Shown in pieces: positions 9,172 through 20,409 of a DNA stretch of 64,000 nucleotides. The stretch covers positions 43,928 through 107,927 of the forward strand of contig NZ_MDEC01000005.1 in the NCBI RefSeq assembly GCF_002939785.1, written 5' to 3'. This DNA comes from Xanthomonas codiaei. Its GTDB lineage: Bacteria > Pseudomonadota > Gammaproteobacteria > Xanthomonadales > Xanthomonadaceae. The translations under genes and the position numbers were made by a program. Each line of letters begins with the position of its first letter. Position 1 is the stretch's first letter. The notes beneath the pieces are model-generated. The model was not told the origin of the DNA. It made no database searches and saw nothing but the letters and a program-made list of their open reading frames with translations.

Positions 9172-10050
9172 CTAGGGCTGTGCTTGCTGCGCATGCAGCA
9201 ACGCAACGAATGCCTGCGCGGCACGCGACAAGGTGCGCCCGCCATGCGTCACGCAGCCCAGCTCGCGCGATAGCGCCACATCGGCCAGCGGCAGCGCCAC
9301 GATCTGATGGTCGATCATGCGCTCGGGCAGCACGCTCCAGGCCAGCCCCACCGACACCAGCATCTTGATCGTCTCCAGGTAGTTGGTGGTCATGCGCAGC
9401 TGCGGCACCAGGCCGCGCCCGGCGAACAGCCCGGCCACGATGCGGTGGGTGAAGGTGCCCGGGTCCGGCAGCACCGCCGGATGCGCCACCACATCCTCCA
9501 GCGCCACCTCGCGCAGCGCCGCCAACGGGTGATCGGGCGCCACCACCAACTGCAGGCGGTCGTGCCAGATCGGCTGCGCGCGCAGCGGCGCACGCGTCTG
9601 CGGTGCCAGCGTGGTCACCGCCAGTTCCACCTCGCCACGCAGCACCGCCGCGTAGGCCAGTTCCGAATCCAGGAATTGGATCTCCAGCGCCGCCTGCGGG
9701 TGCTGCGTGGCGAAGTTGCGTAGCAATGCAGGAAGCCGATGCAGGCCGACATGGTGGCTGGTGGCTAGGCTGAGCCGTCCGCCGACCGCCGCGCCCAGGT
9801 GTTCCAATACGCGGCGGGTGTCTTCCAGTTCGGCAAGGATGCGTTGGGCGCGGGGCAACAAGGCCTGCCCGGCCTCGGTCAGCACCACCTGGCGGCCCAG
9901 GCGATCGAACAGCCGCGCAGACAATTGCCCCTCCAGCAAGGCGATGCGTTTGCTCACCGCCGGCTGGGTCAGATGCAAGGCCTCGCCGGCCGCAGAAAAG
10001 CTGCCGCTCTCGGCAATGGCCACGAAAGCACTGAGACTGGCCAGATCCAT
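9172..10050 (-). CDS. LysR-family transcriptional regulator, divergent from leuC
   Basis: 292 aa. The N-terminal winged helix-turn-helix spans roughly residues 1-60 (FSAAGEALHLTQPAVSKRIALLE), followed by the LysR substrate-binding fold. It is divergently placed 126 bases from leuC, and the gap holds LysR-type dyads (ATTCA-N5-TGAAT). This is the usual arrangement for a LysR protein that controls the adjacent operon, so control of leuCDB is likely, possibly with a leucine-pathway intermediate as coinducer. That role is inference. Confidence 0.9.
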   Translation of the reverse strand: MDLASLSAFVAIAESGSFSAAGEALHLTQPAVSKRIALLEGQLSARLFDRLGRQVVLTEAGQALLPRAQRILAELEDTRRVLEHLGAAVGGRLSLATSHHVGLHRLPALLRNFATQHPQAALEIQFLDSELAYAAVLRGEVELAVTTLAPQTRAPLRAQPIWHDRLQLVVAPDHPLAALREVALEDVVAHPAVLPDPGTFTHRIVAGLFAGRGLVPQLRMTTNYLETIKMLVSVGLAWSVLPERMIDHQIVALPLADVALSRELGCVTHGGRTLSRAAQAFVALLHAQQAQP

Positions 10051-10061
10051 TGCTATTCCTG

Positions 10062-10093
10062 AAATTCATTTGTTGAATAAACAATATGAATTT
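10062..10093. promoter_or_regulatory. LysR-type operator between the regulator and leuC
   Basis: An AT-rich 32-base palindromic block has outer arms AAATTCAT (10062-10069) and ATGAATTT (10086-10093). Inside it lies ATTCA-N5-TGAAT (10064-10078), which fits the LysR T-N11-A consensus. It stands out against the GC-rich surroundings. Confidence 0.6.
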
Positions 10094-10176
10094 GCGTTAT
10101 CCACGGCAAGTTCCTAGCATCGAATGCAGCCAGGTGGGCACGCCCACCATCCGCCACCCGCTTCCGGATCGCCGCA

Positions 10177-11625
10177 ATGACCGCCAAGACGCTGTACGAC
10201 AAATTGTGGGAAATGCACGAGGTCGCCCGCCGAGACGACGGCTCTTCGCTGATCTATATCGACCGCCACATCCTGCATGAAGTGACCTCGCCGCAAGCCT
10301 TTGAGGGCCTGCGCCTGGCCGGGCGCAAGCCGTGGCGTATCGACGCCAATATCGCCACCCCCGACCACAACGTGCCCACCACCCGTGCCGAACGGCAGGG
10401 CGGCCTGGAGTCGATCTCCGACGAAGTCTCGCGCCTGCAGGTGCAGACCCTGGACGAGAACTGCGACGATTTCGGCATCCTCGAGTTCAAGATGAACGAC
10501 ACCCGCCAGGGCATCGTGCACGTGGTCGGCCCCGAGCAGGGCGCCACGCTGCCCGGCATGACGGTGGTCTGCGGCGATTCGCACACCTCCACGCACGGCG
10601 CATTCGGCGCGCTGGCGCACGGCATCGGCACCTCCGAGGTCGAGCACGTGCTTGCCACGCAATGCCTGATCGCCAAGAAGATGAAGAACCTGCAGGTACG
10701 TGTCGAAGGCACGTTGCCGTTCGGCGTGACTGCCAAGGACATCGTGCTGGCGGTGATCGGCAAGATCGGTACCGCCGGCGGCAACGGCCACGCGCTGGAA
10801 TTTGCCGGCAGCGCCATCGCCGACCTGTCGATGGAAGGGCGCATGACCATCTGCAATATGTCCATCGAGGCCGGTGCGCGCGTGGGCATGGTGGCGGTGG
10901 ACGAAAAGACCATTGCCTATGTGCAGGGCCGCCCGTTCGCGCCCAGGGGTGCGGACTGGGAGGCGGCGGTCGCGTTGTGGCGCACGCTGGTCTCCGATCC
11001 GGGCGCGCACTTCGATACGGTGGTGGAACTACGTGCCGAAGACATCAAGCCCCAGGTCAGCTGGGGCACCTCGCCGGAGATGGTGCTGGCGGTGGACCAG
11101 CGCGTGCCGGACCCGGCCGTCGAGCAGGACCCGACCCGGCGCGACTCGATCGAACGCGCGCTGAAATACATGGGCCTGAAGGCCAACCAGCCGATCACCG
11201 ACATCCGTCTGGACCGCGTGTTCATCGGCTCGTGCACCAACTCGCGCATCGAAGACCTGCGCGCGGCCGCGGCGGTGGCCAAGGGCCGCAAGGTGGCCGC
11301 CACCATCAAGCAGGCGCTGGTGGTCCCCGGCTCGGGTCTGGTCAAGGCGCAGGCCGAAGCCGAGGGCCTGGATCGGATCTTCCTGGATGCCGGTTTCGAA
11401 TGGCGCGAGCCAGGCTGCTCGATGTGCCTGGCCATGAACCCGGACAAGCTGGGCAGCGGCGAACATTGCGCCTCCACCTCCAACCGCAATTTCGAAGGTC
11501 GCCAGGGCGCCGGTGGCCGCACCCACCTGGTCAGCCCGGCGATGGCGGCAGCAGCGGCGGTGAGCGGGCATTTTGTCGATGTGCGTGAACTCGGAGATTC
11601 GGGAGTCGGGATTCGGGATTCGTAG
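10177..11625 (+). CDS. leuC: 3-isopropylmalate dehydratase large subunit
   Basis: 482 aa. LeuC with LeuD isomerises 2- to 3-isopropylmalate in leucine synthesis and carries a 4Fe-4S cluster. The cluster cysteines are visible: Cys353 in FIGSCTNSR and Cys414/Cys417 in EPGCSMC. It is the first gene of leuC-leuD-leuB. The conserved part ends at about GHFVDVREL. The remaining residues ([10 protein letters not shown]) are encoded by a GGGATTC-type intergenic repeat that has taken over the stop codon, so the protein is slightly longer than the usual 466-473 aa. Start at the ATG at 10177; no strong Shine-Dalgarno is visible. Confidence 0.96.
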   Translation: MTAKTLYDKLWEMHEVARRDDGSSLIYIDRHILHEVTSPQAFEGLRLAGRKPWRIDANIATPDHNVPTTRAERQGGLESISDEVSRLQVQTLDENCDDFGILEFKMNDTRQGIVHVVGPEQGATLPGMTVVCGDSHTSTHGAFGALAHGIGTSEVEHVLATQCLIAKKMKNLQVRVEGTLPFGVTAKDIVLAVIGKIGTAGGNGHALEFAGSAIADLSMEGRMTICNMSIEAGARVGMVAVDEKTIAYVQGRPFAPRGADWEAAVALWRTLVSDPGAHFDTVVELRAEDIKPQVSWGTSPEMVLAVDQRVPDPAVEQDPTRRDSIERALKYMGLKANQPITDIRLDRVFIGSCTNSRIEDLRAAAAVAKGRKVAATIKQALVVPGSGLVKAQAEAEGLDRIFLDAGFEWREPGCSMCLAMNPDKLGSGEHCASTSNRNFEGRQGAGGRTHLVSPAMAAAAAVSGHFVDVRELGDSGVGIRDS

Positions 11626-11670
11626 AGCGCTCCGCGATTCCCAGCCTTTTCGAATCCCCAATCCCAAATC
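11593..11670. repeat. GGGATTCG-type inverted repeat across the leuC end and leuC-leuD gap
   Basis: GGGATTCGGGATTCG (11608-11622) and CGAATCCCCAATCCC (11651-11665) are complementary at 14 of 15 positions and enclose 28 bases. The first arm is the end of leuC including the stop region. The second precedes the leuD ATG by 18 bases. The same 15-mers recur at 49803-49945 and as a tandem array at 53554-53672. Confidence 0.8.
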
Positions 11671-11683
11671 CCGGCCTCTCTCA

Positions 11684-12331
11684 ATGACTCCTTTCACCCA
11701 ACACACCGGACTGGTGGCGCCGCTGGATCGCGCCAATGTCGATACCGACCAGATCATTCCCAAGCAGTTCCTGAAGTCGATCAAACGCACCGGCTTCGGG
11801 CCGAACCTGTTCGACGAATGGCGTTATCTGGATATCGGCGAGCCGGGACGCGACAACAGCACTCGCCCGCTGAATCCGGACTTCGTGCTCAACTACCCGC
11901 GCTACCAGGGCGCCAGCGTGCTGCTGGCCCGCGAGAATTTCGGTTGCGGTTCCTCGCGCGAACATGCGCCGTGGGCGCTGGACGAGTACGGCTTCCGTGC
12001 AGTGATCGCGCCGAGTTTCGCCGACATTTTCTACAACAACAGCTTCAAGAACGGCCTGCTGCCGATCGTGCTGGCCGAAGCGGAAGTGGATGCCTTGTTC
12101 GAACAATGCCTGGCCACCGAAGGCTACCGGCTCACCGTGGATCTGGACGCGCAGCGCGTGCGCCGGCCCGATGGTGTGGAGTACGCCTTCGAGGTCGATG
12201 CATTCCGCAAGCACTGCCTGCTCAACGGACTGGACGATATCGGCCTGACCTTGCAGGACGCCGATGCGATCGGCCGGTTCGAGCAGGCCCATCGCGCGCG
12301 CCAGCCATGGCTGTTCAACGCGATGCGGTGA
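11684..12331 (+). CDS. leuD: 3-isopropylmalate dehydratase small subunit
   Basis: 215 aa. LeuD is the swivel-domain partner of LeuC. Family motifs are clear: [14 protein letters not shown] near the N-terminus and [18 protein letters not shown] in the middle. Length fits the LeuD1 type. The frame is open further upstream through the repeat, but those residues are repeat-derived and not LeuD-like, so the ATG at 11684 is chosen. There is no Shine-Dalgarno in front of it; the repeat region lies directly upstream, and translation may depend on coupling to leuC. Confidence 0.96.
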   Translation: MTPFTQHTGLVAPLDRANVDTDQIIPKQFLKSIKRTGFGPNLFDEWRYLDIGEPGRDNSTRPLNPDFVLNYPRYQGASVLLARENFGCGSSREHAPWALDEYGFRAVIAPSFADIFYNNSFKNGLLPIVLAEAEVDALFEQCLATEGYRLTVDLDAQRVRRPDGVEYAFEVDAFRKHCLLNGLDDIGLTLQDADAIGRFEQAHRARQPWLFNAMR

Positions 12332-12398
12332 TCGCCCGCGCCGACCACGACCGCCCACTGATACCCCTGGCGCCGCGGCGCCAACCCACGAGGATGGC

Positions 12399-13472
12399 AT
12401 GAGCAAGCAGATTCTGGTTCTTCCCGGTGATGGCATTGGCCCGGAGATCATGGCCGAAGCGGTCAAGGTGCTGACGCGGATCGACGCGCAGCATGGTCTT
12501 GGGTACACCCTGGTGTACGACGAACTCGGCGGCGCCGCCTACGACAAGTACGGCAGCCCGCTGGCCGACGAAACGCTGGCGCGCGCGCGCGCCGCCGATG
12601 CGGTGCTGCTGGGCGCGGTGGGTGGCCCGCAATGGGACACCATCGACCCGGCACTGCGCCCGGAGCGTGGCCTGCTCAAGATCCGCTCGCAGCTGGGCCT
12701 GTTCGCCAACCTGCGCCCGGCCTTGCTGTATCCGCAGCTGGCCGAGGCATCCACGCTCAAGCCGGAGGTGGTTTCGGGTCTGGATCTGCTGATCCTGCGC
12801 GAGCTGACCGGCGGCATCTATTTCGGCCAGCCGCGCGGCAACCGCACTCTGGACAACGGCGAGCGCCAGGCCTACGACACCTTGCCCTACAGCGAAAGCG
12901 AGATCCGCCGTATCGCCAAGGCCGGTTTCGAGATGGCGCGCCTGCGCGGCAAGAAGCTGTGCTCGGTCGACAAGGCGAACGTGCTGGCATCGAGCCAGCT
13001 GTGGCGCGCGGTGGTGGAAGAGGTGGCCAAGGACTATCCGGACATTGCGCTATCGCATATGTACGTCGACAACGCGGCGATGCAGCTGGTGCGCGCGCCC
13101 AAGCAGTTCGACGTGATCGTGACCGACAACATGTTCGGCGACATCCTGTCCGACCAGGCCTCGATGCTCACCGGTTCCATCGGCATGCTGCCGTCGGCGT
13201 CGCTGGATGCCAACAGCAAGGGCATGTACGAGCCATGCCATGGCTCGGCGCCGGATATCGCCGGCAAGGGCATCGCCAACCCGCTGGCCACCATCCTGTC
13301 GGTGGCGATGATGCTGCGCTATACGTTTGCGCAATCTGCTGCAGCTGATGCGATCGAACAAGCGGTCGGCAAGGTGCTCGATCAAGGCCTGCGTACCGCA
13401 GACATCTGGTCGGATGGCACGACCAAGGTCGGCACCGTGGCAATGGGCGATGCAGTGGTGGCCGCGCTGTAA
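12399..13472 (+). CDS. leuB: 3-isopropylmalate dehydrogenase
   Basis: 357 aa. LeuB oxidatively decarboxylates 3-isopropylmalate with NAD+. Motifs include the N-terminal [10 protein letters not shown], the substrate-binding [19 protein letters not shown] and [13 protein letters not shown], and the metal/NAD region [20 protein letters not shown]. The ATG at 12399 has AGGA upstream; longer open frame before it is not conserved. It is the third and last gene of leuC-leuD-leuB. leuA, for the first committed step, is in the convergent ilv operon. Confidence 0.96.
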   Translation: MSKQILVLPGDGIGPEIMAEAVKVLTRIDAQHGLGYTLVYDELGGAAYDKYGSPLADETLARARAADAVLLGAVGGPQWDTIDPALRPERGLLKIRSQLGLFANLRPALLYPQLAEASTLKPEVVSGLDLLILRELTGGIYFGQPRGNRTLDNGERQAYDTLPYSESEIRRIAKAGFEMARLRGKKLCSVDKANVLASSQLWRAVVEEVAKDYPDIALSHMYVDNAAMQLVRAPKQFDVIVTDNMFGDILSDQASMLTGSIGMLPSASLDANSKGMYEPCHGSAPDIAGKGIANPLATILSVAMMLRYTFAQSAAADAIEQAVGKVLDQGLRTADIWSDGTTKVGTVAMGDAVVAAL

Positions 13473-13644
13473 CAGCGCTCGCTTCCCCGACGCGTCGTGT
13501 CCGTACTGGTGGCTATCGTTCTTCCGACGATAGCCACTTCCGTTTGCTTGGCCGGTTCGTGATCACATCATTCGACCGAGGCGCTGGCATGAAATCGGCG
13601 GATGTCGTGCGCGAGGTGGGTCGACAGGCGCGGGTTGCGTCGAT

Positions 13645-13753
13645 AGCGCGGCGCCGCATCCGGTGTCGGGACACGCCGTGAATCCATCCCTGGAGGCTCG
13701 GTGGCGGCATCCATGCCGCCACACGGTCCCGCCCCCGGACGCGACACCACGCT
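13645..13753 (-). repeat. hairpin repeat family, copy 1 (A type, reverse)
   Basis: The 63-base core (13668-13730) contains GGCGGCATCCATGCCGCC at 13703-13720 and the A-type side sequence related to CATGGATGGGTTCACGG. The core is bounded by GGGAC and GTCCC. Flanking arms 13645-13672 and 13726-13752 are imperfectly complementary, with about 16 of the innermost 20 positions pairing. Confidence 0.75.
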
Positions 13754-13940
13754 CCCAACATTGCCGCCGCTGATCGGCAAACGATGTTTCAAGCATATGT
13801 TGTTGTCTATGGACTTCGTGGCCGACGTCATCGACAGGCCATCTGTCTGCTCTCACGTCGCAAGGAATGGACGCTCGGAAGAACGGGTTAGCTCATCTGA
13901 CTGTTCGCATTTCTTTCCGCAACCGACACCAATCGGTGGT

Positions 13941-14042
13941 GCTTGCGCGCGTACCGGCGTGGGACCTTGAGCGGCATGGATGCCGCGCCAGAGCCTACAT
14001 GGACGTACTTGCGGCGTGTCCCACGCTGGTACGCGTGCAAGC
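13941..14042 (+). repeat. hairpin repeat family, copy 2 (B type, forward)
   Basis: The core 13961-14022 is 62 bases, with AGCGGCATGGATGCCGC and the B-type stretch CATGGACGTACTTGC. The arms 13941-13965 and 14018-14042 pair at 22 of 25 positions, but their sequence differs from the arms of the other copies. Confidence 0.8.
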
Positions 14043-14098
14043 GCCCGCAGCAAACCGAAGCATTCGCACAACGTTAGCAGGCCTCGTGTGCGAGCTTG

Positions 14099-14153
14099 TT
14101 CTGTGTCGGTACGAATGCGTGCGCCCTCGGCACACCGACGCATTCGTACAGAA
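14099..14153. repeat. isolated inverted repeat
   Basis: TACGAATGCGT (14110-14120) and ACGCATTCGTA (14138-14148) are perfect complements, and TTCTGT/ACAGAA extends the stem after a small bulge. It does not carry the GGCGGCATGGATGCCGCC core. Function unknown. Confidence 0.5.
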
Positions 14154-14297
14154 CCGGCAAACGCGGAAGACGTACAGGCCCGGCAGAGGTCGTCTCCAAA
14201 GCTGGTCCTGAGCGTAGCGCGGTTTCCAGTCTTGGTATACCCACAGGCGCCGGCAGCAAAGCGACGTGCCTGCAAAAAAGTTGCGGCACCAAACGTC

Positions 14298-14328
14298 AAA
14301 ACGGCCAGCAGATCACTCTGCCGGCCGT
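14298..14328 (-). terminator. probable terminator of the ilv-leuA operon
   Basis: ACGGCC-A-GCAG (14301-14311) pairs with CTGC-C-GGCCGT (14318-14328) around a 6-base loop. On the minus strand it is followed by TTTGAC. The T-run is short, so strength is uncertain. It sits about 30 bases past the leuA stop. Confidence 0.6.
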
Positions 14329-14359
14329 CAGGTTTGCATCGTCCAGCGTAGGACCCGTG

Positions 14360-15918
<1,559 letters not shown>

Positions 15919-15922
<4 letters not shown>

Positions 15923-17037
15923 CAGGAAGACTCCTCTACTGCGATGGCGGTGACAGGCGTTGTAGCGACTGCGGATGGACGGGAAACGGCGGTGGCGGGT
16001 GGCGGTGGTTTGACGCTACGTTCGTTGCGCAGCCGCTCGGTATTGCGACGGCGCGGTTTGCGTGGCGGACGCGGCCGCACTTCGGACAAGAGTGTGGCCA
16101 GAACGGTTGCGTCGATATTACCGCCAGAGACCACCGCACATTTGCGTTTGCCCGCAACGCGGCGACCAGCGGCCAGAGCCAGGGCACCGGCGCCCTCGGC
16201 GATGACGTGTTCTTCCAGCGCCAGCCGCACCAGGGTTTCGCGCAATTCGGCCTCGCGCACGATGACCACATCGTCCAGCAGGCTCGCGCACAGGCGGCGG
16301 GTGATGAAGCCGGGAATCTTGACCTTGACGCCGTCGGCGAGCGTGGCAACGGGCGTGATCTCGCGCACATCGCCGCGCACGGCCCGGGCCATGGAATCCA
16401 CGCCTTCCACCTGCGCGCCGACCACACGCACGCCCTGCGACTTCAGCGCCAGCGCGATGCCGGAGGCCAGGCCACCGCCGCCGATCGGCACGATTACCAC
16501 GTCCGGTGCATGCGCCGCCAGCTCGATGCCGACGGTGCCTTGCCCCGCGATCACGTCCGGGTCGTCGAACGCGGACAGGAAGCGATAGCCGTTCTGCTCG
16601 GCCAGATCCCGAGCGAAGGCGAATGCTTCGTCGTAGCTATTGCCATGCTGGCGCACGGTGGCGCCCCAGTGCGCCACGCCGGCGATCTTGGTTTGCGGCG
16701 CGCCATGCGGCATCACGGTGATGGCCTGTACGCCCAGCCGATAGGCCGACCACGCCACACCCTGCGCATGATTGCCGGCCGAGGCGCAGATCACCGGGCG
16801 TTCGTCGCCGCGCTCTAGGCCTGCCAGCAGCGCGTTCAACGCACCGCGCACCTTGTAGGAGCCGGTGCGTTGCAGGTTTTCCAGTTTCAGCCATACGCCG
16901 AAGCGCTCGGCGTAGTGCAGCGGGGTGGGCGACAGATACTTGCGCAGGCGTGCCTGTGCAGCCAGCACGTCGGCCACGCTGACGGCCACGTCGCCTACGT
17001 CCGGCTCCTGCTGGGCGGGGCGGTCGGAATCAGGCAT
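15919..17037 (-). CDS. ilvA: threonine dehydratase (short, lacking ACT domains)
   Basis: 372 aa from the ATG at 17037 (up to 392 if a TTG at 17097 is used). This PLP enzyme deaminates threonine to 2-oxobutyrate for isoleucine. The PLP-lysine motif [12 protein letters not shown] and the glycine loop IGGGGLASG are visible. It lacks the C-terminal ACT regulatory domains of E. coli IlvA and resembles the catalytic-only TdcB type in length. Instead it ends in about 50 residues rich in Arg and Pro. It lies between ilvM and leuA and its stop overlaps the leuA GTG, so a biosynthetic role is likely. A GGAGG lies too far from the 17037 ATG for ideal spacing, so the start is not settled. Confidence 0.88.
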
Positions 17038-17127
17038 TGCCGCACGCGCATGGCCGATCCGGAAGAAGACACCTCCGGACAGCATCGTGATGGTCAAGCG
17101 AGGTCTGCATGCTCGACGTCAGTATGT

Positions 17128-17385
17128 TCATGCGGCGGCCTCCACCGATTCCAGCGCGGTGATCGCGACCGATTCGCAGTCGTATACCTTCTCCAGTTGC
17201 AGGCGCAGCGTCTCTGGCGGGCGGCTGCTGTCCACGTCCAGTTGCAGGTGCCAGCGGCCGGACCCATCCGGTTGCGCGGCACCCTGGATGGCGCAGGGAC
17301 GGAAGCCGCGTCGTTCGGTCATGCCGATCACGCGCACCAAGGCGCCCTCGGCCGGCTTCAGCACCAGATCAAGCCGGTAACGCAT
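17128..17385 (-). CDS. ilvM: acetolactate synthase small subunit (short ACT type)
   Basis: 85 aa. The small ACT-domain protein begins MRYRLDLVLKPAEGALVRVI and fits the regulatory subunit of acetolactate synthase isozyme II (IlvM), rather than the longer IlvH/IlvN. The start lies 17 bases inside the end of ilvG in another frame, so the two are translationally coupled, as expected for subunits of one enzyme. It would confer stability or feedback control on IlvG. The upstream frame is open further but is only ilvG shadow. Confidence 0.85.
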   Translation of the reverse strand: MRYRLDLVLKPAEGALVRVIGMTERRGFRPCAIQGAAQPDGSGRWHLQLDVDSSRPPETLRLQLEKVYDCESVAITALESVEAAA

Positions 17386-19090
17386 GGGTCGTCTCCTTGG
17401 CCGCGTGTGCGGGATTGCTGTCCAGCATGGTGCTGTTGGCATTGTTGGGCGGCACCAGCGGCCAGACGTTGGCGCGTGCATCGATGGCCACATGCAGCAG
17501 GCCGGGGCCGGGCTGGGCCAGCAGCTCGGCCAGCGCGGCGTCCACGTCGCCGCGCGCGATGATGCGCTTGGCCGGGATGCCGAATACCTGCGCCAGCGCC
17601 GCAAAATCCGGGTTGTCGGACAGATCGATCTCGCTGTAGCGCTCGGCAAAGAACAGCTCCTGCCACTGCCGCACCATGCCCAGCGAGCTGTTGTCCAGCA
17701 GCACGATCTTCACCGGCAGCTTGCAGCGCGCGATGGTCACCAGCTCCTGCACGTTCATCATGAAACTGCCGTCGCCGGAAACCAGCACCACGGTGCGGTC
17801 GGGGCAGGCGAACTGCGCGCCCATCGCGGCCGGCAGGCCGAAGCCCATGGTGCCGAGCGCGCCGCTGGTGAGGTGATTGCGCGGATCGTTGAAGCGGCAA
17901 TGCTGGGCGACCCACATCTGATGCTGGCCCACATCGCAGGCAATGATGGTGTCGGCCGGGGCCACTTCGCTCAGGCGCTTCAACAGCGCCGGAGCGTAGA
18001 TGTCGGTGCCGGGCGCGTCGTAGCGCGCACCGAATTTTTCGCGGTTGGCAAAACAGCGCGTGCGCCAGGCCTGGCAGTTGGTGCGTGCAGCGCTGAGTGC
18101 CTTCAGGCTGGTCGCCACATCGCCGGGCACCGCGACATCGGCGGTGCGCAGCTTGGAAATTTCGTAGGCGTCGGCATCCAGATGGATGACGCGCGCGAAT
18201 GGTGCAAATTCGCTCAGCTTGCCGGTGGCACGGTCGTCGAAGCGTGCGCCCACCACCACCAGCAGATCGCATTCCTGGATGGCCATATTGGCCGCGCGGG
18301 TGCCGTGCATGCCCAGCATGCCCAGGTAATCCGGGTGGGCGTGCGGCAGGGCACCCAGGCCGCGCAAGGTCAGCGCGGTCGGGATGCCGGTGGCCTCGAC
18401 GAAGCGACGGAACGCCTCCACCGCACCGGCCAGCGCGATCCCGCCACCGCCGTACACCACCGGGCGCTCGGCGCTGGCGATGACGGCCAACGCTTCAGCC
18501 AGTTTCGCGTCCGCCGGTGCCGGTGGCGGCAGCACCGCCGCTGGCACATGGTCCGGCAGATGCGAGGCGTCGGCGATCTGCACGTCCTTGGGCAGGTCGA
18601 TCAACACCGGGCCCGGGCGTCCTTCGCGTGCAATACGAAACGCCTCGCGCACCATCTCCGGCAACTGGTCCACGCTGCGCACCAGGAAGCTGTGCTTGAC
18701 GATCGGCATGGTCATGCCGAACACGTCCAGCTCCTGGAACGCATCGGTGCCCAGCAGCGGCGTGGCGACCTGGCCGGTCAGGCAGATCATCGGCACCGAG
18801 TCGAGCATCGCATCGGCGATGCCGGTGACCAGGTTGGAGGCGCCCGGGCCGGAGGTGGCCACGCACACGCCAACCCGGCCACTGGCACGGGCATAGCCGT
18901 TGGCGGCCAGGGCGGCACCCTGCTCGTGGCGGACCAGGATGTGCTTGAGCCTGGAATCCACCAGGGCGTCGTAGAACGGCATGATGGTGCCGCCCGGATA
19001 GCCGAACAGCGTTTCCACGCCTTCGGCTTCCAGGGCCTGCGTCAGCCAGCGCGCGCCGTTGCGGGGCGTGCTGTGTGCGGAGGTGTTCAT
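17369..19090 (-). CDS. ilvG: acetolactate synthase large subunit
   Basis: 573 aa. This ThDP-, FAD- and Mg-dependent enzyme condenses pyruvate with pyruvate or 2-oxobutyrate. Motifs include the N-terminal LFGYPGGTIMPFYDAL with the catalytic Glu region (RHEQGAALAANGYARA), the FAD-domain segment, and the ThDP/Mg site GDGSFMMNVQELVTI with the later N in LLDNSSLGMVRQWQ. The ATG at 19090 begins the conserved protein; the open frame before it is ilvC shadow. It sits second in ilvC-ilvG-ilvM-ilvA-leuA, 44 bases behind ilvC. Confidence 0.95.
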   Translation of the reverse strand: MNTSAHSTPRNGARWLTQALEAEGVETLFGYPGGTIMPFYDALVDSRLKHILVRHEQGAALAANGYARASGRVGVCVATSGPGASNLVTGIADAMLDSVPMICLTGQVATPLLGTDAFQELDVFGMTMPIVKHSFLVRSVDQLPEMVREAFRIAREGRPGPVLIDLPKDVQIADASHLPDHVPAAVLPPPAPADAKLAEALAVIASAERPVVYGGGGIALAGAVEAFRRFVEATGIPTALTLRGLGALPHAHPDYLGMLGMHGTRAANMAIQECDLLVVVGARFDDRATGKLSEFAPFARVIHLDADAYEISKLRTADVAVPGDVATSLKALSAARTNCQAWRTRCFANREKFGARYDAPGTDIYAPALLKRLSEVAPADTIIACDVGQHQMWVAQHCRFNDPRNHLTSGALGTMGFGLPAAMGAQFACPDRTVVLVSGDGSFMMNVQELVTIARCKLPVKIVLLDNSSLGMVRQWQELFFAERYSEIDLSDNPDFAALAQVFGIPAKRIIARGDVDAALAELLAQPGPGLLHVAIDARANVWPLVPPNNANSTMLDSNPAHAAKETTHALPA

Positions 19091-19134
19091 GCGTTGCGGA
19101 CCTTCGGTGTTAAGCGGTGGGGGATGCGGCGGCG

Positions 19135-20136
19135 TTATGCCGCTTGTTGGTTCGCTGGTGCGGCAGCGGCCTGCTGTTCGCCATTGAGCCATACCATCTT
19201 GGCGCGCAGCTTCTTGCCCACTTCTTCGATCGGGTGGTCCAGATCGGCCTGCTTGAACTTGTTGTAGTTCGGCAGACCTGCTTCGTATTCGGCGACCCAG
19301 TTCTTGGTGAAGGTGCCGTTCTGGATGTCGGTCAGCACGTCCTTCATGCGTGCCTTGGTGCTGGCGTCGATCACCCGCGGGCCGCTGACATAGTCGCCGT
19401 ATTGTGCGGTTTCGGAAACGAATTCCAGCATGCGGGTGATGCCGCCTTCGTAGAACAGGTCCACGATCAACTTCAATTCGTGAAGGACTTCGTAGTACGC
19501 GATTTCCGGCTGGTAACCGGCCTCCACCAGCACCTCGAAGCCGGCCTGCACCAGCGAGGACGCACCGCCGCACAGCACCGCCTGCTCGCCGAACAGATCG
19601 GTCTCGGTCTCTTCCTTGAAAGTGGTCTTGATGATGTTGGCACGCGCCCCGCCCAGGCCGCCGGCATAGGTCAGCGCGAACTGCTCGGCCTTGCCGCTGA
19701 TGTCCTGGTACACCGCATAGATGCACGGCACGCCACGGCCGATCTCGTATTCGCGACGCACCAGTGCGCCCGGGCCCTTGGGCGCCACCAACACCACGTC
19801 CAGATCGGCGCGTGGTTTGATCATGTCGAAGTGCACGTTCAGGCCGTGTGCGAACAGCAGGCAGGCGCCCTGCTTCATGTTCGGGGCGATGACGTCTTCA
19901 TAGAGCTTCTTCTGCACCATGTCCGGGGTCAGGATCGCGACCAGGTCGGCGCTCTTCACTGCCTCGGCCGGCGCCACGACGGTGAAGCCGTCGGCCTGGG
20001 CCTTGGATTCGGTCGGGCCGCCGGGGCGCAGGCCGACGGTGACGTCGAAGCCGGAATCGCGCAGGTTCAGCGCATGCGCGCGGCCCTGGCTGCCGTAGCC
20101 GATGATCGCGATTTTCGGTTGGGTGTCGTTGCTCAT
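19135..20136 (-). CDS. ilvC: ketol-acid reductoisomerase (class I)
   Basis: 333 aa. IlvC converts acetolactate and acetohydroxybutyrate to the dihydroxy acids using NADPH and Mg2+. The Rossmann motif [17 protein letters not shown] is at the N-terminus. The all-helical domain carries the metal ligands ([12 protein letters not shown] and [13 protein letters not shown]). Length fits the short class I form. The ATG at 20136 has AAGGACA upstream. It is the first structural gene after a leader with attenuator, so the operon appears controlled by branched-chain aminoacyl-tRNA supply. Confidence 0.96.
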   Translation of the reverse strand: MSNDTQPKIAIIGYGSQGRAHALNLRDSGFDVTVGLRPGGPTESKAQADGFTVVAPAEAVKSADLVAILTPDMVQKKLYEDVIAPNMKQGACLLFAHGLNVHFDMIKPRADLDVVLVAPKGPGALVRREYEIGRGVPCIYAVYQDISGKAEQFALTYAGGLGGARANIIKTTFKEETETDLFGEQAVLCGGASSLVQAGFEVLVEAGYQPEIAYYEVLHELKLIVDLFYEGGITRMLEFVSETAQYGDYVSGPRVIDASTKARMKDVLTDIQNGTFTKNWVAEYEAGLPNYNKFKQADLDHPIEEVGKKLRAKMVWLNGEQQAAAAPANQQAA

Positions 20137-20356
20137 GGAATGTCCTTGCGGGGTTGGCAGTGGAGATGGGTGGTGGATAAACGGATCAGCCGGCGGTGTG
20201 CGCACGGGCCGGCGGAGGAACGCGGGGATGGGCGATGGCACTGCACAGCCAGCCATTGGCGACCGCGCCTGGATGGGCGCCGGCGGACCGAGGTGTAGAG
20301 CGGGCAGTGCTGTCGTTCATGTCATTCGAAACTTTTGGTGGTCCCTGAAACGCGAA

Positions 20357-20382
20357 ACCCCGCGCCGTTGCCGGTGCGGGGT
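20357..20382 (-). promoter_or_regulatory. attenuator terminator hairpin of the ilv operon
   Basis: A GC-rich hairpin (ACCCCGC/GCGGGGT outer, CCG/CGG inner, loop TTGC or its complement) is followed on the minus strand by TTTCGCGTTT. Its 5' arm contains CCCGCACCGG (complement of 20371-20380), which is exactly complementary to CCGGTGCGGG within the leader-peptide region (20426-20435). The alternative antiterminator pairing needed for attenuation is therefore present. Confidence 0.8.
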
Positions 20383-20409
20383 CTGATCGAAGCCTTGTGT
20401 GTCTGTTGC

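Larger units (their letters stand above)
13473..14297. other. repeat-rich gap between the converging leu operons
   Basis: About 0.9 kb with no believable gene. It holds two members of the GGCGGCATGGATGCCGCC-centred hairpin family (13645-13753 and 13941-14042), pointing away from each other, and an unrelated inverted repeat at 14099-14153. Short open frames here are made of repeat sequence. Confidence 0.7.

Noticed and set aside
11573..11683. N-terminal extension of LeuD
   Set aside because: The extra residues are encoded by repeats and overlap leuC; LeuD homology begins at the ATG at 11684.
13568..13970. Short open frames in the leu gap (for example those reading MPPHGP or MDAA)
   Set aside because: They are translations of the interspersed repeat and recur wherever the repeat lies.
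13645..14042. Integron attC sites or an IS remnant
   Set aside because: No attC-type core sites, no integrase or transposase, no target duplications; the elements have a nearly constant core and diverged arms, unlike attC.
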